Below are positions 22,387 to 31,509 of a stretch of DNA of 64,000 nt, in pieces. The DNA is from Xanthomonas theicola (GTDB lineage: Bacteria > Pseudomonadota > Gammaproteobacteria > Xanthomonadales > Xanthomonadaceae): assembly GCF_014236795.1 (NCBI RefSeq), contig NZ_CP049017.1:3760001-3824000 (forward strand). The letters are read 5' to 3'. Every line of letters begins with the position of its first letter. The first letter of the stretch is position 1. A program made the position numbers and the translations under genes. The notes beneath the pieces were generated by a model. The model was not told the DNA's origin. It saw only the letters and a list, made by a program, of their open reading frames with translations, and did no database searches.

Positions 22387-22392
22387 CCATTC

Positions 22393-22410
22393 GGAGAACG
22401 ATTGTTCTCC
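22393..22410. promoter_or_regulatory. Probable TetR autoregulatory operator
   Basis: Perfect inverted repeat GGAGAAC-GATT-GTTCTCC, 7 bases upstream of the TetR start codon. A partial half-site, GGACAATCG, follows at 22419-22427. The size and position fit a TetR-family operator. Confidence 0.7.
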
Positions 22411-22469
22411 CGGCTGTAGGACAATCGTTTTACGAGATCAAGACCGACACACAGCGCGATAGGCCGAAA

Positions 22470-22493
22470 AAAGCCCCGCCGAAGCGGGGCTTT
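22470..22493 (-). terminator. Rho-independent terminator of fadL
   Basis: Perfect 10-bp stem AAAGCCCCGC / GCGGGGCTTT with a CGAA loop (22470-22493). On the minus strand it is followed by a run of T (complement of A at 22467-22472). It lies 45 bases past the fadL stop. Confidence 0.9.
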
Positions 22494-22537
22494 GGGTGCG
22501 CGCGGCCTGCGCCGCAGCGGCGCCGCGCAAGCGGCGA

Positions 22538-23875
22538 TCAGAACTTGTAGTTGACCGCGGCGGCCAGCACGTTGCCGCTCACATCGTAGCGACCGACCAG
22601 CGTGTTGCCGGTGGCGCTGGTGGAGGCGATGCGCGGATCGCTGGTGAACAGGTGGGTATAGCCGAAACTGTACTCGGCCTGTTCGGACGGACGCCAGCTC
22701 AGGCCCAGCGAAACCCATTTGCGGCTCGCATCGGGCACGCGCACGTCGCGGTGCGCGTCGGTGGTCGGGGTCTGGTCGTAGGCCAGGCCGCCGCGCAGGG
22801 TCAGCGTATCGCTCATGCGGTAATCGGCGCCGACCGAGACGAAGGTGGTGTCGCGGTAGGAGAAGTCCAGCACGCTGTCGGGCTGGTTGGACGCGAAGTC
22901 CACCGTGACCCGGTCGAACTTGCTCCAGGCGGTGCGGCTGACATCGGCCATCACCGTCCACTGCTCGTTGACGTTGTGGGTGAAGCTGGCGGTCGCGCTG
23001 GCCGGCAGCTTGACCGTGGCGCGGCCCTTGGTGTCGACGAAGGTACCCGGCGCGGCGATGCCGAGCACGGTGGCAGCATTGGACGGGGTGGTGAAGTCGG
23101 CGTCGCCGTCGGTGATCTTGTGCTCGACCTGCGAACGGTAGCTGAAGCCGATATGGGTGTTCTCGTCGACACTGAACAGGCCGCCGAGGGTGAAGCCGAC
23201 ATCGGTGCTGTTGCCCTTGATCCGCGAGTAGCCGTCGGCGCTGCCCGGCGCGAAGCCCGGCACCCGACGCGCGGCCAGGATGGTGCCGAAATCGACGGCG
23301 TTGGACAGGTCGATGTCCAGGCGCTCGGCGAACACCGACGCGCCGAACGACACGTACGGGTTCACGTCGTAGGAGAACGCCAGATTCAGGTCGATCGCCT
23401 GCAACTCGGTCTTGACGCCGTTGTAGCGGCCGACCCAATTGCGGTCGTATTCGGTCTTGAAGCCGAACGGCACGGTCAGCGAGGTGCCGAAGTGCATGTT
23501 GTTGTTCTCGCCGAACGGCACGTGGAAGTAGACCGCCGGGACCGGCGCGATCATACCGGCGTCGCCGCCGTCGCCGCCGGAGATCGGTGTGCCGGTGGCG
23601 TAGGTGCCGCCGCCCCGATACTTGGCCGAGAACTGGATGGCGCTGAGGTCGGCCTGGAACGTGTTGCCGTCGAGCTGGCGCATGCCGGCCGGGTTGGCGG
23701 CGATGATCGAGGCGTCACCGGCGGCGCTGCCGGAGCCGGCGAAGGCGCGGCCCAGGCCCTTGGCGCTGTTTTCCTTGAGCTGGAACGCGGCGCTGTGCGC
23801 CTGGCCAATGGCCAGGGCGCCGACGATGCCGACGGCCAGGGCGGTGAAACGGGCGAACTGGGTTGCGGTTTGCAT
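22538..23875 (-). CDS. fadL: FadL-family outer-membrane long-chain fatty acid transporter
   Basis: 445 residues from an ATG at 23875 behind GGAGAG. FadL barrels pass hydrophobic substrates such as long-chain fatty acids through the outer membrane by lateral diffusion. Signal peptide LAVGIVGALAIGQAHS; the mature protein starts AAFQLKENSAKGLGRAF with the family NPAGM motif in the hatch region. A 14-strand barrel pattern runs to the terminal VNYKF with C-terminal Phe, as required for BAM recognition. It is a monocistronic gene with its own terminator. Confidence 0.93.
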   Translation of the reverse strand: MQTATQFARFTALAVGIVGALAIGQAHSAAFQLKENSAKGLGRAFAGSGSAAGDASIIAANPAGMRQLDGNTFQADLSAIQFSAKYRGGGTYATGTPISGGDGGDAGMIAPVPAVYFHVPFGENNNMHFGTSLTVPFGFKTEYDRNWVGRYNGVKTELQAIDLNLAFSYDVNPYVSFGASVFAERLDIDLSNAVDFGTILAARRVPGFAPGSADGYSRIKGNSTDVGFTLGGLFSVDENTHIGFSYRSQVEHKITDGDADFTTPSNAATVLGIAAPGTFVDTKGRATVKLPASATASFTHNVNEQWTVMADVSRTAWSKFDRVTVDFASNQPDSVLDFSYRDTTFVSVGADYRMSDTLTLRGGLAYDQTPTTDAHRDVRVPDASRKWVSLGLSWRPSEQAEYSFGYTHLFTSDPRIASTSATGNTLVGRYDVSGNVLAAAVNYKF

Positions 23876-24108
23876 GGCTTGTAACTCTCCGGAAGACGGT
23901 AAGTGCCTGTGTACGCGCCTGCGCATCCCCAGCTGAGCATGCCGGGACGCGCGCCGGATTCCCCTCCCGACGTACGACGCCGTACGCAGTATAACCACCG
24001 GCGTTAACCCAACGATAACAATACCTGTCGTTCAGCTTGGCGCGGAGTAGGCGTGCGTTCAGCCGGATGAAGCCGGTATCGTGACAGGCCGAGTGACCCG
24101 GTACTGGC

Positions 24109-24801
24109 ATGTTCGTCTCCATCCCTTCCCGCGATCGGACCACGTTGCGCTGGGCCATGCCGCTGCTGTTCGCCGCGATGTGGCTGGCCTTCCTGTGGTC
24201 GATCAGCCGCCCCGACGAGGCGCGGGCGACGCTGTGGCTGGACTGGGGCGCGCTCTCGGCTGGGGTCGCCAGCCCGCGCGACTGGCTGGCGACGGTGCAG
24301 GACGGCAGCGTGCTGCGCCTGTTCACCGCGCTGTTCCTGCACGCGGACTGGTCGCACCTGCTCGGCAACCTGGTGTTTCTGCTGATCTTCGGCCTGCCCG
24401 CCGAGCGCGTGCTCGGGCCGTGGCGCTTCCTGCTGCTGTTCCTCGGCGGCGGCGCCATCTCCAACCTGGCCGCGGTGTTCGCGATCGGCGCCCCGGACCG
24501 GGTCATCATCGGCGCCAGCGGCGCGGTCTCGGCGCTGATCGGCACCTACCTGGCGTTGTTCCCGCGCGCCAAGCTCGGCGTGGTGCTGCCGTTGGGGCTG
24601 TTCCTGGAATTCGTGCGCGCACCGGCCTCGCTGCTGATCGGCACCTGGGCGGCGCTGCAGGTGGTGTTCGCCTACATCGGTCCGGCGTTCGGCATGGTCG
24701 CCTGGTCGGCGCACCTGACCGGCTTCGGCTTCGGCATGGCGTACGGGCTGTACGTGCGCGCGGCGATCGCGCGGCGCCTGCGCAAGCGCAAGGGTTTCTG
24801 A
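24109..24801 (+). CDS. Rhomboid-family intramembrane serine protease
   Basis: 230 residues with six hydrophobic helices. Catalytic Ser in IIGASGAVSALIG and His in SAHLTGFGFGM match the rhomboid dyad. The helix-2 motif FLHADWSHLLGNLVFLLIFG has the conserved HxxxN. Rhomboids cleave single-pass membrane proteins within the bilayer; the substrate here is unknown. DUF1820 follows after 24 bases. Confidence 0.93.
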   Translation: MFVSIPSRDRTTLRWAMPLLFAAMWLAFLWSISRPDEARATLWLDWGALSAGVASPRDWLATVQDGSVLRLFTALFLHADWSHLLGNLVFLLIFGLPAERVLGPWRFLLLFLGGGAISNLAAVFAIGAPDRVIIGASGAVSALIGTYLALFPRAKLGVVLPLGLFLEFVRAPASLLIGTWAALQVVFAYIGPAFGMVAWSAHLTGFGFGMAYGLYVRAAIARRLRKRKGF

Positions 24802-24825
24802 GCTGCCGCGCCTTATACTCCGCGC

Positions 24826-25146
24826 ATGGCCAAGCCCCTGTACAAGGTGACGTTCCTCAACCACGGCAAGGTGTACGAACTGTACGCGCAGCATGTGGGC
24901 AGCAGCCACCTGTGGGGCTTCAGCGAGATCGGCGCGCTGCTGTTCGATCTGCGCGACGGCCTGGTCATCGATCCCACCGAAGAGCGCCTGCGCGAGGAAT
25001 TCGGCGGCACCAAGATGCTGCACCTGCCGATGCAGAGCATCGTGCGCATCGAGGAAGTGGAAAAGAAGGGCCAGTCCGCGATCCGCGACGCGGCCACTGG
25101 CGAAAAGGTGATCACGCCGTTTCCGATGCCGAGCAAACCGCGCTGA
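24826..25146 (+). CDS. DUF1820 family protein
   Basis: 106 residues. The sequence (YKVTFLNHGKVYELYAQHVG, LWGFSEIGALLFD, VDPTEERLREEF-like segment, MQSIVRIEEVEKKG) matches the DUF1820 family, small cytoplasmic proteins conserved in gammaproteobacteria and lacking a known function. Codon usage is core-like. It is likely co-transcribed with the rhomboid gene upstream. A 2-hydroxyacid dehydrogenase pseudogene begins 5 bases after its stop. Confidence 0.88.
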   Translation: MAKPLYKVTFLNHGKVYELYAQHVGSSHLWGFSEIGALLFDLRDGLVIDPTEERLREEFGGTKMLHLPMQSIVRIEEVEKKGQSAIRDAATGEKVITPFPMPSKPR

Positions 25147-25150
25147 ACCG

Positions 25151-25920
25151 ATGCGGATCCCGATCGCGGATGACCACCAGGACGCGGTCGGGCACTTGCC
25201 CTGCCATGGGCGGCTGCAGGCGCACGCCGGCGGGGTGCTGACCGCGCCGCTGCCCGGCTGCGCTGCCTTCGTGCGGCGTGCCGCCGATGCCGACGCGCTG
25301 GTGCTGATCCGCGAACGCACCCGCGTCGATGCCGCGCTGCTCGCGCGCCTGCGGCGACTGCGCCTGATCGGCAGGATCGGCAGGATCGGCGAGCTACCTG
25401 CACCTGACCGCGTGCACCGCGCACGGGATCGCGGTGGCCGAAGGCGTCGGCTCGCCGGTGGCGCCTGCGGAGTTGACCTGGGCGCTGCTGCTGCGCCTAC
25501 CGGCCTACCGCGATGCCCTGTACGGCGGACGCTGGCAGGCCACCGGCGATCCGCGGCTGGGCCGCAGCCTGCATGGCCTGACCCTGGGCGTGTGGAGCTA
25601 CGCGCGTGGCCGCCTATGCGCGCGCGTTCGGGATGCATGTGCAGGTATGGGGCGGCGAGGCCTGCTGCGCGCAGGAGGCCTCGCTGTCCGCCGACAGCGA
25701 CGTGCTGAGCCAGCACCGGCGCCTGTTGGGCGGCGACCCGGCATCAGATCATGCGCCACGGCCTACTGCGCCACCCGCGCGTGCTGGCGACGCCACATCT
25801 GGGCTATGTCGAGCAGGCCAGCTATGCGCCATACTTGGACGCCGCATTCGACAACCTGCTGGCCTTCGCCCCGCCCGAGCGCAGTTGGCGCCAACCCGGA
25901 GCCGCGCCTACAGGGACTTG
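25151..25920 (+). pseudogene. D-isomer 2-hydroxyacid dehydrogenase, multiply disrupted
   Basis: Pieces of one SerA-like NAD-dependent dehydrogenase appear in three frames. They are IPIADDHQDAVGHLPC and DADALVLIRERTRVDAALL (from 25151), then VAEGVGSPVAPAELTWALLL and SLHGLTLGVWSYARG (about 25390-25600), then RAFGMHVQVWGGEA (about 25610), and finally HPRVLATPHLGYVEQASYAP with AAFDNLLAFAPPERSW (about 25760-25890). The NAD loop GxGxxG, the catalytic Arg segment and the Glu segment are missing through internal deletions. The C-terminal catalytic His (ATPHLGYVE) remains. The start follows DUF1820 closely, so it was part of that unit. Confidence 0.85.
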
Positions 25921-26048
25921 CGACGAGCGCTCCGCGTGCACTGTAGGAGGGACTTCAGCCCCGACGACTTCCCGAGCCGTCGAGCCTGCCGCTTCGCTCG
26001 TCGCGGCTGATGGCCCGAAGCCGCCCGGAGCCGTCCTGCAGGGCCGCG

Positions 26049-27368
26049 CTATGCCTGCTGCGCGGCCAGGTCCGCGCTCCAGAACGGGCCGTCCGGATAC
26101 AGGTACTGGGCGACCGACTGCGCGTGCATCTCGGCCGAGAAGCCGGGCAGGGTCGGCGCCAGATAGCGGCCGTGCGCGATCCGCACCGGATCGACGAAGT
26201 GCTGGTGCAGGTGGTCGACGAATTCGATCGCGCGGTCCTCCATCTTGCCGGTGATGGCGACGAAATCGGCCATCGCCAGGTGCTGCACCAGTTCGCACAG
26301 GCCGACGCCGCCGGCATGCGGGAACACGCGCACGCCGAACTTCGCCGCCAGCAGCAGGATCGCCAGATTCTCGTTGACCCCACCCACGCGCGCGGCGTCG
26401 ATCTGGATCAGGTCCACCGCGCCGGCCTGCAGCAGCTGCTTGAACACCACCCGGTTCTGGGTGTGCTCGCCGGTGGACACCGGCACCGGCGCGATGCCCT
26501 GGCGGATCGCGGCGTGGCCGAGTACATCGTCGGGGCTGGTCGGCTCCTCGATCCAGGCGATGTCGAACTCGGCCAGCTGGCGCATCCAGGCGATCGCCGG
26601 GCCCACGTCCCAGCGCTGGTTGGCGTCCACCGCCAGCGCGATGTCCGGACCGATCGCGGCGCGCGCCAGGCGGCAGCGGCGGATGTCGTCCTGCACGTTG
26701 GCGCCGACCTTGAGCTTGATGGTGCGGAAGCCGTCGGCCACCGCCTGCTTGGCCAGGCGCACCAGCTTCTCGTCGGAGTAGCCGAGCCAGCCGGGCGAGG
26801 TGGTGTAGGCCGGATAGCCCTGTTCGAGCAGCGTCTGCAGGCGCTCGGCGCGCAGCGGTTCGGCCGCGCGCAGCAGCGCCAGCGCGTCGTCGGGGGTCAG
26901 CGCGTCGGTGAGGTAGCGGAAGTCGATGGTGGTCACCAGCTGTTCCGGCGACAGCTCGGCGATGTAGCGCCACAGCGGCTTGCCGGCGCGGCGCGCGGCC
27001 ATGTCCCAGGCGGCGTTGATGACGCCGCCGATGGCCATGTGCATCACACCCTTCTCCGGGCCCAGCCAGCGCAGCTGCGAATCGTCGGTGAGGGTGCGCG
27101 CGAAGCCGCCCAGGTCGCCGATGACCTCCTCCACCTCGCGTCCGACCACGTGGTGTGACAGCGCCGCGCTCGCCGCGCTCTGCACGTCGTTGCCGCGGCC
27201 GATGGTGAACACCAGGCCGTAGCCGGCCAGGCCGTCGTCGGCATCGGTGCGCAGGCGCAGGTAGGCGGCCGAGTAGTCCGGATCCGGGTTCATCGCATCG
27301 GAACCGTCCAGTTCGCGCGACGTGGGGAAACGCACGTCGAAGGTCTCGAGGGCAACGATTTTGCTCAT
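26049..27368 (-). CDS. L-fuconate dehydratase (enolase superfamily)
   Basis: 439 residues. It removes water from L-fuconate to give 2-keto-3-deoxy-L-fuconate, the second chemical step of non-phosphorylated L-fucose oxidation. It closely resembles the X. campestris enzyme solved as an enolase-superfamily member. Catalytic groups are visible: the KxK base in [14 protein letters not shown], metal ligands in [20 protein letters not shown] and STGEHTQNR, and the His base in [11 protein letters not shown]. The start is the ATG at 27368, and the length fits (about 440). Other genes of the pathway lie upstream on the same strand. Confidence 0.94.
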   Translation of the reverse strand: MSKIVALETFDVRFPTSRELDGSDAMNPDPDYSAAYLRLRTDADDGLAGYGLVFTIGRGNDVQSAASAALSHHVVGREVEEVIGDLGGFARTLTDDSQLRWLGPEKGVMHMAIGGVINAAWDMAARRAGKPLWRYIAELSPEQLVTTIDFRYLTDALTPDDALALLRAAEPLRAERLQTLLEQGYPAYTTSPGWLGYSDEKLVRLAKQAVADGFRTIKLKVGANVQDDIRRCRLARAAIGPDIALAVDANQRWDVGPAIAWMRQLAEFDIAWIEEPTSPDDVLGHAAIRQGIAPVPVSTGEHTQNRVVFKQLLQAGAVDLIQIDAARVGGVNENLAILLLAAKFGVRVFPHAGGVGLCELVQHLAMADFVAITGKMEDRAIEFVDHLHQHFVDPVRIAHGRYLAPTLPGFSAEMHAQSVAQYLYPDGPFWSADLAAQQA

Positions 27369-27598
27369 AGGCATCCTGATCGGTGAGGCGGAAAGGAAAA
27401 AGGAAACATGCGAGCCACTCCACTGGCCGCGCGCGCCCGGGAGGAGCTTGCGGCGAAGGTGCGGTGCGCCAGCGCCTTCGCCACCAAAGGCACAAACGGG
27501 CATCGGCACGCAGCCGTTGCCACAGGGGGGAAGAAGGCGCCGGCGGGCTGCAGCCGAAGCCACATAGGTGAGGATGCGCGGTGACGTCGCCCCGCGCG

Positions 27599-27628
27599 CC
27601 CTGTCCCCTTTCCCGCCAAGGGACAGGG
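27599..27628 (-). terminator. Hairpin after the diketo-acid hydrolase gene
   Basis: 9-bp inverted repeat CCCTGTCCC (27599-27607) / GGGACAGGG (27620-27628), 3 bases past the stop at 27631. It has no T-run, so it may attenuate or stabilise the operon mRNA rather than end it. The remainder of the 262-base spacer to the fuconate dehydratase gene holds no gene. Confidence 0.5.
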
Positions 27629-27630
27629 GG

Positions 27631-28488
27631 TTACTGCGCGTCGCGCGGGTGCGCGACCACGGTCTGGCGCTGCTCGCCGAGGCCTTCGATGCCCAGCGCC
27701 ATCACGTCGCCCGGCTGCAGGTAGACCGGCGGCTTCTGCCCCAGGCCCACGCCCGGCGGCGTGCCGGTGCTGATCACGTCGCCCGGCAGCAGCGTCATGT
27801 AGCGGCTGATGTAGCTGACCAGCTCGGCCACGCCGAACACCATCGTGCGCGTGCTGCCGTCCTGGTAGCGATGGCCGTTGACCTCCAGCCACATCGACAG
27901 GTTCTGCGGGTCCGGCACCTCGTCGGCGGTGACCAGCCACGGGCCGAGCGGGCCGAAGCCGTCGCAACTCTTGCCCTTGACCCACTGTCCGCCGTGCTCG
28001 AGCTGGAACTCGCGTTCGGACAGGTCGTTGACCACCGCATAGCCGGCGACGTGCTGGAGCGCGTCCTCCCGCGGCACATCGCGGGCGACGTCGCCGATCA
28101 CCACGCCCAGTTCCACTTCCCAGTCGCTCTTCCTGGAACCGCGCGGGATCGTCACGGTGTCGTTGGGACCGCTGATCGCGGTGGTGGCCTTCATGAACAG
28201 CACCGGCATCGCCGGCACCGCCATGCCCGACTCGGCGGCATGGTCGGCGTAGTTGAGCCCGACGCAGATGAACTTGCCGACCCGGCCCACGGCCGGCCCG
28301 TAGCGCACCTCGCCGTCCACCTTGGGCAGTGTGGCCGGATCGAGCGCACGCAGCTTGTCCAGGCCGGCGGCGGTGAGGTGCTCGCCGGCGACATCGTCGA
28401 TGAGCGCGGACAGGTCGCGCAGGCGGCCGTCGGCGTCGAGCAGGGCCGGGCGTTCGTGGCCGGGTTCGCCATAGCGCAGCAGTTTCAT
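27631..28488 (-). CDS. Fumarylacetoacetate hydrolase family protein (2,4-diketo-3-deoxy-L-fuconate hydrolase)
   Basis: 285 residues. FAH-family C-C hydrolases split beta-diketo acids; in this operon the expected substrate is 2,4-diketo-3-deoxy-L-fuconate, giving pyruvate and L-lactate. Motifs: [16 protein letters not shown], the metal-binding Glu set in [37 protein letters not shown] and the C-terminal [15 protein letters not shown]. Start is the ATG at 28488, 32 bases after the SDR stop. Pathway role is inferred from neighbours; the family fold is clear. Confidence 0.9.
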   Translation of the reverse strand: MKLLRYGEPGHERPALLDADGRLRDLSALIDDVAGEHLTAAGLDKLRALDPATLPKVDGEVRYGPAVGRVGKFICVGLNYADHAAESGMAVPAMPVLFMKATTAISGPNDTVTIPRGSRKSDWEVELGVVIGDVARDVPREDALQHVAGYAVVNDLSEREFQLEHGGQWVKGKSCDGFGPLGPWLVTADEVPDPQNLSMWLEVNGHRYQDGSTRTMVFGVAELVSYISRYMTLLPGDVISTGTPPGVGLGQKPPVYLQPGDVMALGIEGLGEQRQTVVAHPRDAQ

Positions 28489-28520
28489 GGGGCGTCCTCT
28501 GTGAAGGGGAAGGCAGGCGG

Positions 28521-29267
28521 TCAGTTCGACCAGCCGCCGTCGATGATGTGGGTCTGGCCGGTGGTGAAGGACGCGGCGTCCGAGGCCAGGTACACCACCA
28601 GCTGCGCGATCTCGCGCGGGTCGCCGAGGCGGCCCATCGGCTGGCGGTCGGTGAAGCTCTTCCACACCGCCTGCTCGTCGCCGCCCAGCGCCTGCACGCG
28701 CTGCGCCAGCGACGGGGTCTTGATCGTGCCCGGGCAGATCGCGTTGCAGCGGATGCCCTTGGCCACGTAGTCGGCGGCGATGGCCTTGCTCAGCCCGATC
28801 ACCGCGGCCTTGGTCACGCCGTAGGCGAAGCGGTTCGGCACGCCTTTGATGCTGGAGGCCACCGAGGACATGTTGACGATGCTGCCGCGGCCCTGTTCCA
28901 GCATGCCCGGCAGCACCGCCTGGCACAGGTAGTACATCGCGTCGACGTTAATCGCGAACGAGCGCCGCCACGCCGGCGCGTCGCAGTCCAGAATGCTGCC
29001 CTGGTGCACGTAGCCGGCGCAGTTGAACAGCACGTCGAACGGCGGATTCGCCGCGACCAGCGCCTGGATCGCGCCTGCATCGGTGACGTCCAGCGTCTGC
29101 GTGGCGATCGCGGCCGATTCGGCGGCCAGCGTCTGCAGCGACGCCGCATCGATGTCGGTGGCCAGCACCTGCGCGCCTTCGCGCGCGCAGGCCAGCGCGC
29201 TCTCGCGGCCGATGCCGGCGCCGGCGGCGGTGATCAGGCAGCGCTTGCCTTGCAGCCGGCCGCTCAT
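28521..29267 (-). CDS. SDR dehydrogenase, probable 2-keto-3-deoxy-L-fuconate dehydrogenase
   Basis: 248 residues. Classical short-chain dehydrogenase: cofactor loop LITAAGAGIGRESA, acidic LATDIDAAS favouring NAD, NCAG, and the Ser-Tyr-Lys triad in VNMSSVAS and AYGVTKAAVIGLSKA. The C-terminus GQTHIIDGGWSN is typical. In this operon it should oxidise 2-keto-3-deoxy-L-fuconate at C4. A Ser in the second Gly position region is absent and no catalytic residue is missing. It is followed closely by the FAH gene. Confidence 0.9.
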   Translation of the reverse strand: MSGRLQGKRCLITAAGAGIGRESALACAREGAQVLATDIDAASLQTLAAESAAIATQTLDVTDAGAIQALVAANPPFDVLFNCAGYVHQGSILDCDAPAWRRSFAINVDAMYYLCQAVLPGMLEQGRGSIVNMSSVASSIKGVPNRFAYGVTKAAVIGLSKAIAADYVAKGIRCNAICPGTIKTPSLAQRVQALGGDEQAVWKSFTDRQPMGRLGDPREIAQLVVYLASDAASFTTGQTHIIDGGWSN

Positions 29268-29298
29268 GAGCGGCTCCCGGAGTGAAACCCTGGCGTGG

Positions 29299-30171
29299 TC
29301 ATCGTGGCGGTGTCCGGTCAGTAAAAGGGGGCGGGTCGGGCAAGCGGTAGAAGCGGCGTGCGGTGCCGGCGAACACGTCGGCGGCGGCGCCGGCGGCATG
29401 GCGCGCGACCAGCGCCTGCGCCTGCGCGAACCAGTCGCGGTAGCCGGCGCGCTGGGTCAGCACCGGCCAGTCGCTGCCCCACATCACCCGGCGCGGGCCG
29501 AAGCTGGCGAACACCTGCGCCACGTATGGTTCGATCGCGGCAACGTCGGCGTCCGCGGGCAGTTCGGTGAGCAGGCCGGACAACTTGCACAGCACGTTCT
29601 GGTATTGCGCCAGCTGCGCCAGGCCATCGGCCCAGGCAGCGAAACCGGCGCCGCCGATCACCGGCTTGGCAGCATGGTCGAGCACCACGCGCAGCTGCGG
29701 GTGGCGCTGCAGCCGCACCTGCAGCGCCGGCAGCTGCAGCGGCCTGACCAGCGCGTCGAACGCCAGGTCGTACCGCAGCATCGCGTCGAACGCGGAATCC
29801 AGCCGCGGCCGCGCCAGCCACTGTGGATCGGCCAGGTCCTGCACCATCGGCCGCAGGCCCTTGAGCAAACCGTCGCCCTCGGCGCACAGCGCAGCGATGC
29901 GCGCGGCGACGTCGCCGGCCTCGAAATCGACCCAGCCGACTACGCCGGCGATGCGCGGCTGCGCGCGTGCCAGTTGCAACAGGTAGCGGCTTTCCGCTTC
30001 GGTCTGCGCCGCCTGCACCGCGATGACCGCGCCCACGCCGTGCGCATCGAGCGCGGCGATCAGATCATCGGGCACGAAGTCGCGGTACAGCGCGGCGAAA
30101 TCGGGCGCCAGCCAGTCGTAGTCGCCGCGCGCCAGCTGCCAGAAGTGCACGTGCGCATCGACCACGTTCAT
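29299..30171 (-). CDS. Amidohydrolase-2 family lactonase (L-fucono-lactone hydrolase)
   Basis: 290 residues from the ATG at 30171, which overlaps the upstream aldo/keto reductase stop (ATGA). Metal-binding residues of the COG3618 amidohydrolases are visible: NVVDAHVHFW at the N-terminus, VLDHAAKPVI in the middle and MWGSDWPVLT near the end. Related enzymes open L-fucono-1,5-lactone, the step between L-fucose dehydrogenase and fuconate dehydratase, which fits this position. Confidence 0.9.
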   Translation of the reverse strand: MNVVDAHVHFWQLARGDYDWLAPDFAALYRDFVPDDLIAALDAHGVGAVIAVQAAQTEAESRYLLQLARAQPRIAGVVGWVDFEAGDVAARIAALCAEGDGLLKGLRPMVQDLADPQWLARPRLDSAFDAMLRYDLAFDALVRPLQLPALQVRLQRHPQLRVVLDHAAKPVIGGAGFAAWADGLAQLAQYQNVLCKLSGLLTELPADADVAAIEPYVAQVFASFGPRRVMWGSDWPVLTQRAGYRDWFAQAQALVARHAAGAAADVFAGTARRFYRLPDPPPFTDRTPPR

Positions 30172-31208
30172 GGCGTCGGCACCTGCGCCTGCAGCAGGCC
30201 ATGTTCGCGCAACGCTTGCCACAGCGTTGGCGGGATCGACGCGCGCAGGCGGGCGGCGGCGCTGGCCACCTCGGCCGGTGTGCGCATGCCGGCGACCACG
30301 GCGGCGACCGCCGGGTGCGCAAGCGGGAATTGCAGCGCCGCCGCGCCCACGTCCACGCCCTGCGCCGCGCAGGCGGCGAACAGGCGCTGCGCATGCACCA
30401 AGGTGAGCGGATCCACCGGCGCATAGTTGTAGGTCTGGCCGGGGCCGCGCGCATCGCCGAGCAGGCCCGAACTGTACGGGCCGGCGACCAGGATGCCGAC
30501 CTGCTGCTGCAACGCCTGCGCCATGATCCGCTGCGCCGCGTGCTGCTCGAGCAAGGTGTAGCGGCCGGCCAGCATCACGCAGTCCAGCGGGAACAGCGGC
30601 ATCAGTTCCAGCGCGATGTCTTCCTCGTTGACGCCGATGCCGATCGCGCGGCAGGCGCCGCCGGCCTTCAGCTCGGCCATCGCCGGCAAGGCTTCATCCA
30701 GCGCCTGGCGCAGCATCGCCGGGTGACGCTCGCCATGGGTGAGGCGGCCGATGTCGTGTAACAGCAGCACGTCCACGTGGTCGGTACCGAGCCGCTGCAG
30801 GCTGGCCTCGAACGCGCGCAGCACGCCGTCGCGGCTGTAGTCGAACGCCGCACCGCGCCCGACCACGGCAAAGCCGTCGCGGCCGGGCACAGCATCGGCA
30901 TCGTCGTAGACGCGGCGCCCGACCTTGGTCGACAGCGTATAGCTGACGCGCGGCAGCCCGCGCAGGCCCCGGCCGAGCCGGCTTTCGCTGAGTCCGTAGC
31001 CGTAATAGGGGGCCGTGTCGAAATGGCGGATGCCAGCGGCGTGGGCGGCGGCGACGGCCGCCTCCGCGGCCGCATCGTCCACCTCCGCGTACAGGTTGCC
31101 GATCGGCGCCGCGCCGAAGCCGAGCGTGGCGACGCGCACGCCGCTGCGGCCCAGCGGGCGCTGCGCGACGGCATCGCACGCGGCGCGGGCGGCGGCATTC
31201 AACGCCAC
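30168..31208 (-). CDS. Aldo/keto reductase, probable L-fucose dehydrogenase
   Basis: About 346 residues. AKR fold with the Asp-Tyr-Lys-His tetrad in HFDTAPYYGYGLSESRLGRG, STKVGRRVY and VLLLHDIGRL. The N-terminal LGRSGVRVATLGFGAAPIGN is typical of galactose/fucose dehydrogenase-type AKRs, which oxidise the sugar C1 to the lactone. I prefer the GTG at 31208, with AGGCGGAC just upstream; an ATG at 31265 lacks a ribosome-binding site. It is the first gene of the fucose operon. Confidence 0.87.
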   Translation of the reverse strand: MALNAAARAACDAVAQRPLGRSGVRVATLGFGAAPIGNLYAEVDDAAAEAAVAAAHAAGIRHFDTAPYYGYGLSESRLGRGLRGLPRVSYTLSTKVGRRVYDDADAVPGRDGFAVVGRGAAFDYSRDGVLRAFEASLQRLGTDHVDVLLLHDIGRLTHGERHPAMLRQALDEALPAMAELKAGGACRAIGIGVNEEDIALELMPLFPLDCVMLAGRYTLLEQHAAQRIMAQALQQQVGILVAGPYSSGLLGDARGPGQTYNYAPVDPLTLVHAQRLFAACAAQGVDVGAAALQFPLAHPAVAAVVAGMRTPAEVASAAARLRASIPPTLWQALREHGLLQAQVPTP

Positions 31209-31509
31209 CGGCGTCCGCCTGCGCCGGTGGCCGCCGAGGACGGCAGGCACACGCGCCAGGACCATTTGTTGCTGCGATTGCGCATGGCACACCTCCGCCA
31301 GGGTGGGGCTAGATCGGAATGGCGCCGCAACGCGCCGCCACAGCCGGCGCTGCGTTGCGACTGTTCGCATATGAATATAGCAATCATAAGTGAACATCAC
31401 GCTGCGATGCAGCAAGGACGCGGGACGAAAGTGGGAACGGACCATCGACAGCGGCAGTCCTGGCGTGGCGGCCGCGGCGCCGGCTCGTAGCTGGAGCGGC
31501 GCGGCCGGC
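31209..31509 (-). promoter_or_regulatory. Promoter region of the fucose operon
   Basis: About 300 gene-free bases upstream of the aldo/keto reductase. An AT-rich block around 31366-31400 contains TATGA (31370-31374) and TCATA (31384-31388) as an inverted repeat with a 9-base spacer, a candidate regulator site. No regulator gene (LacI, GntR or IclR type) is adjacent. Confidence 0.4.
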
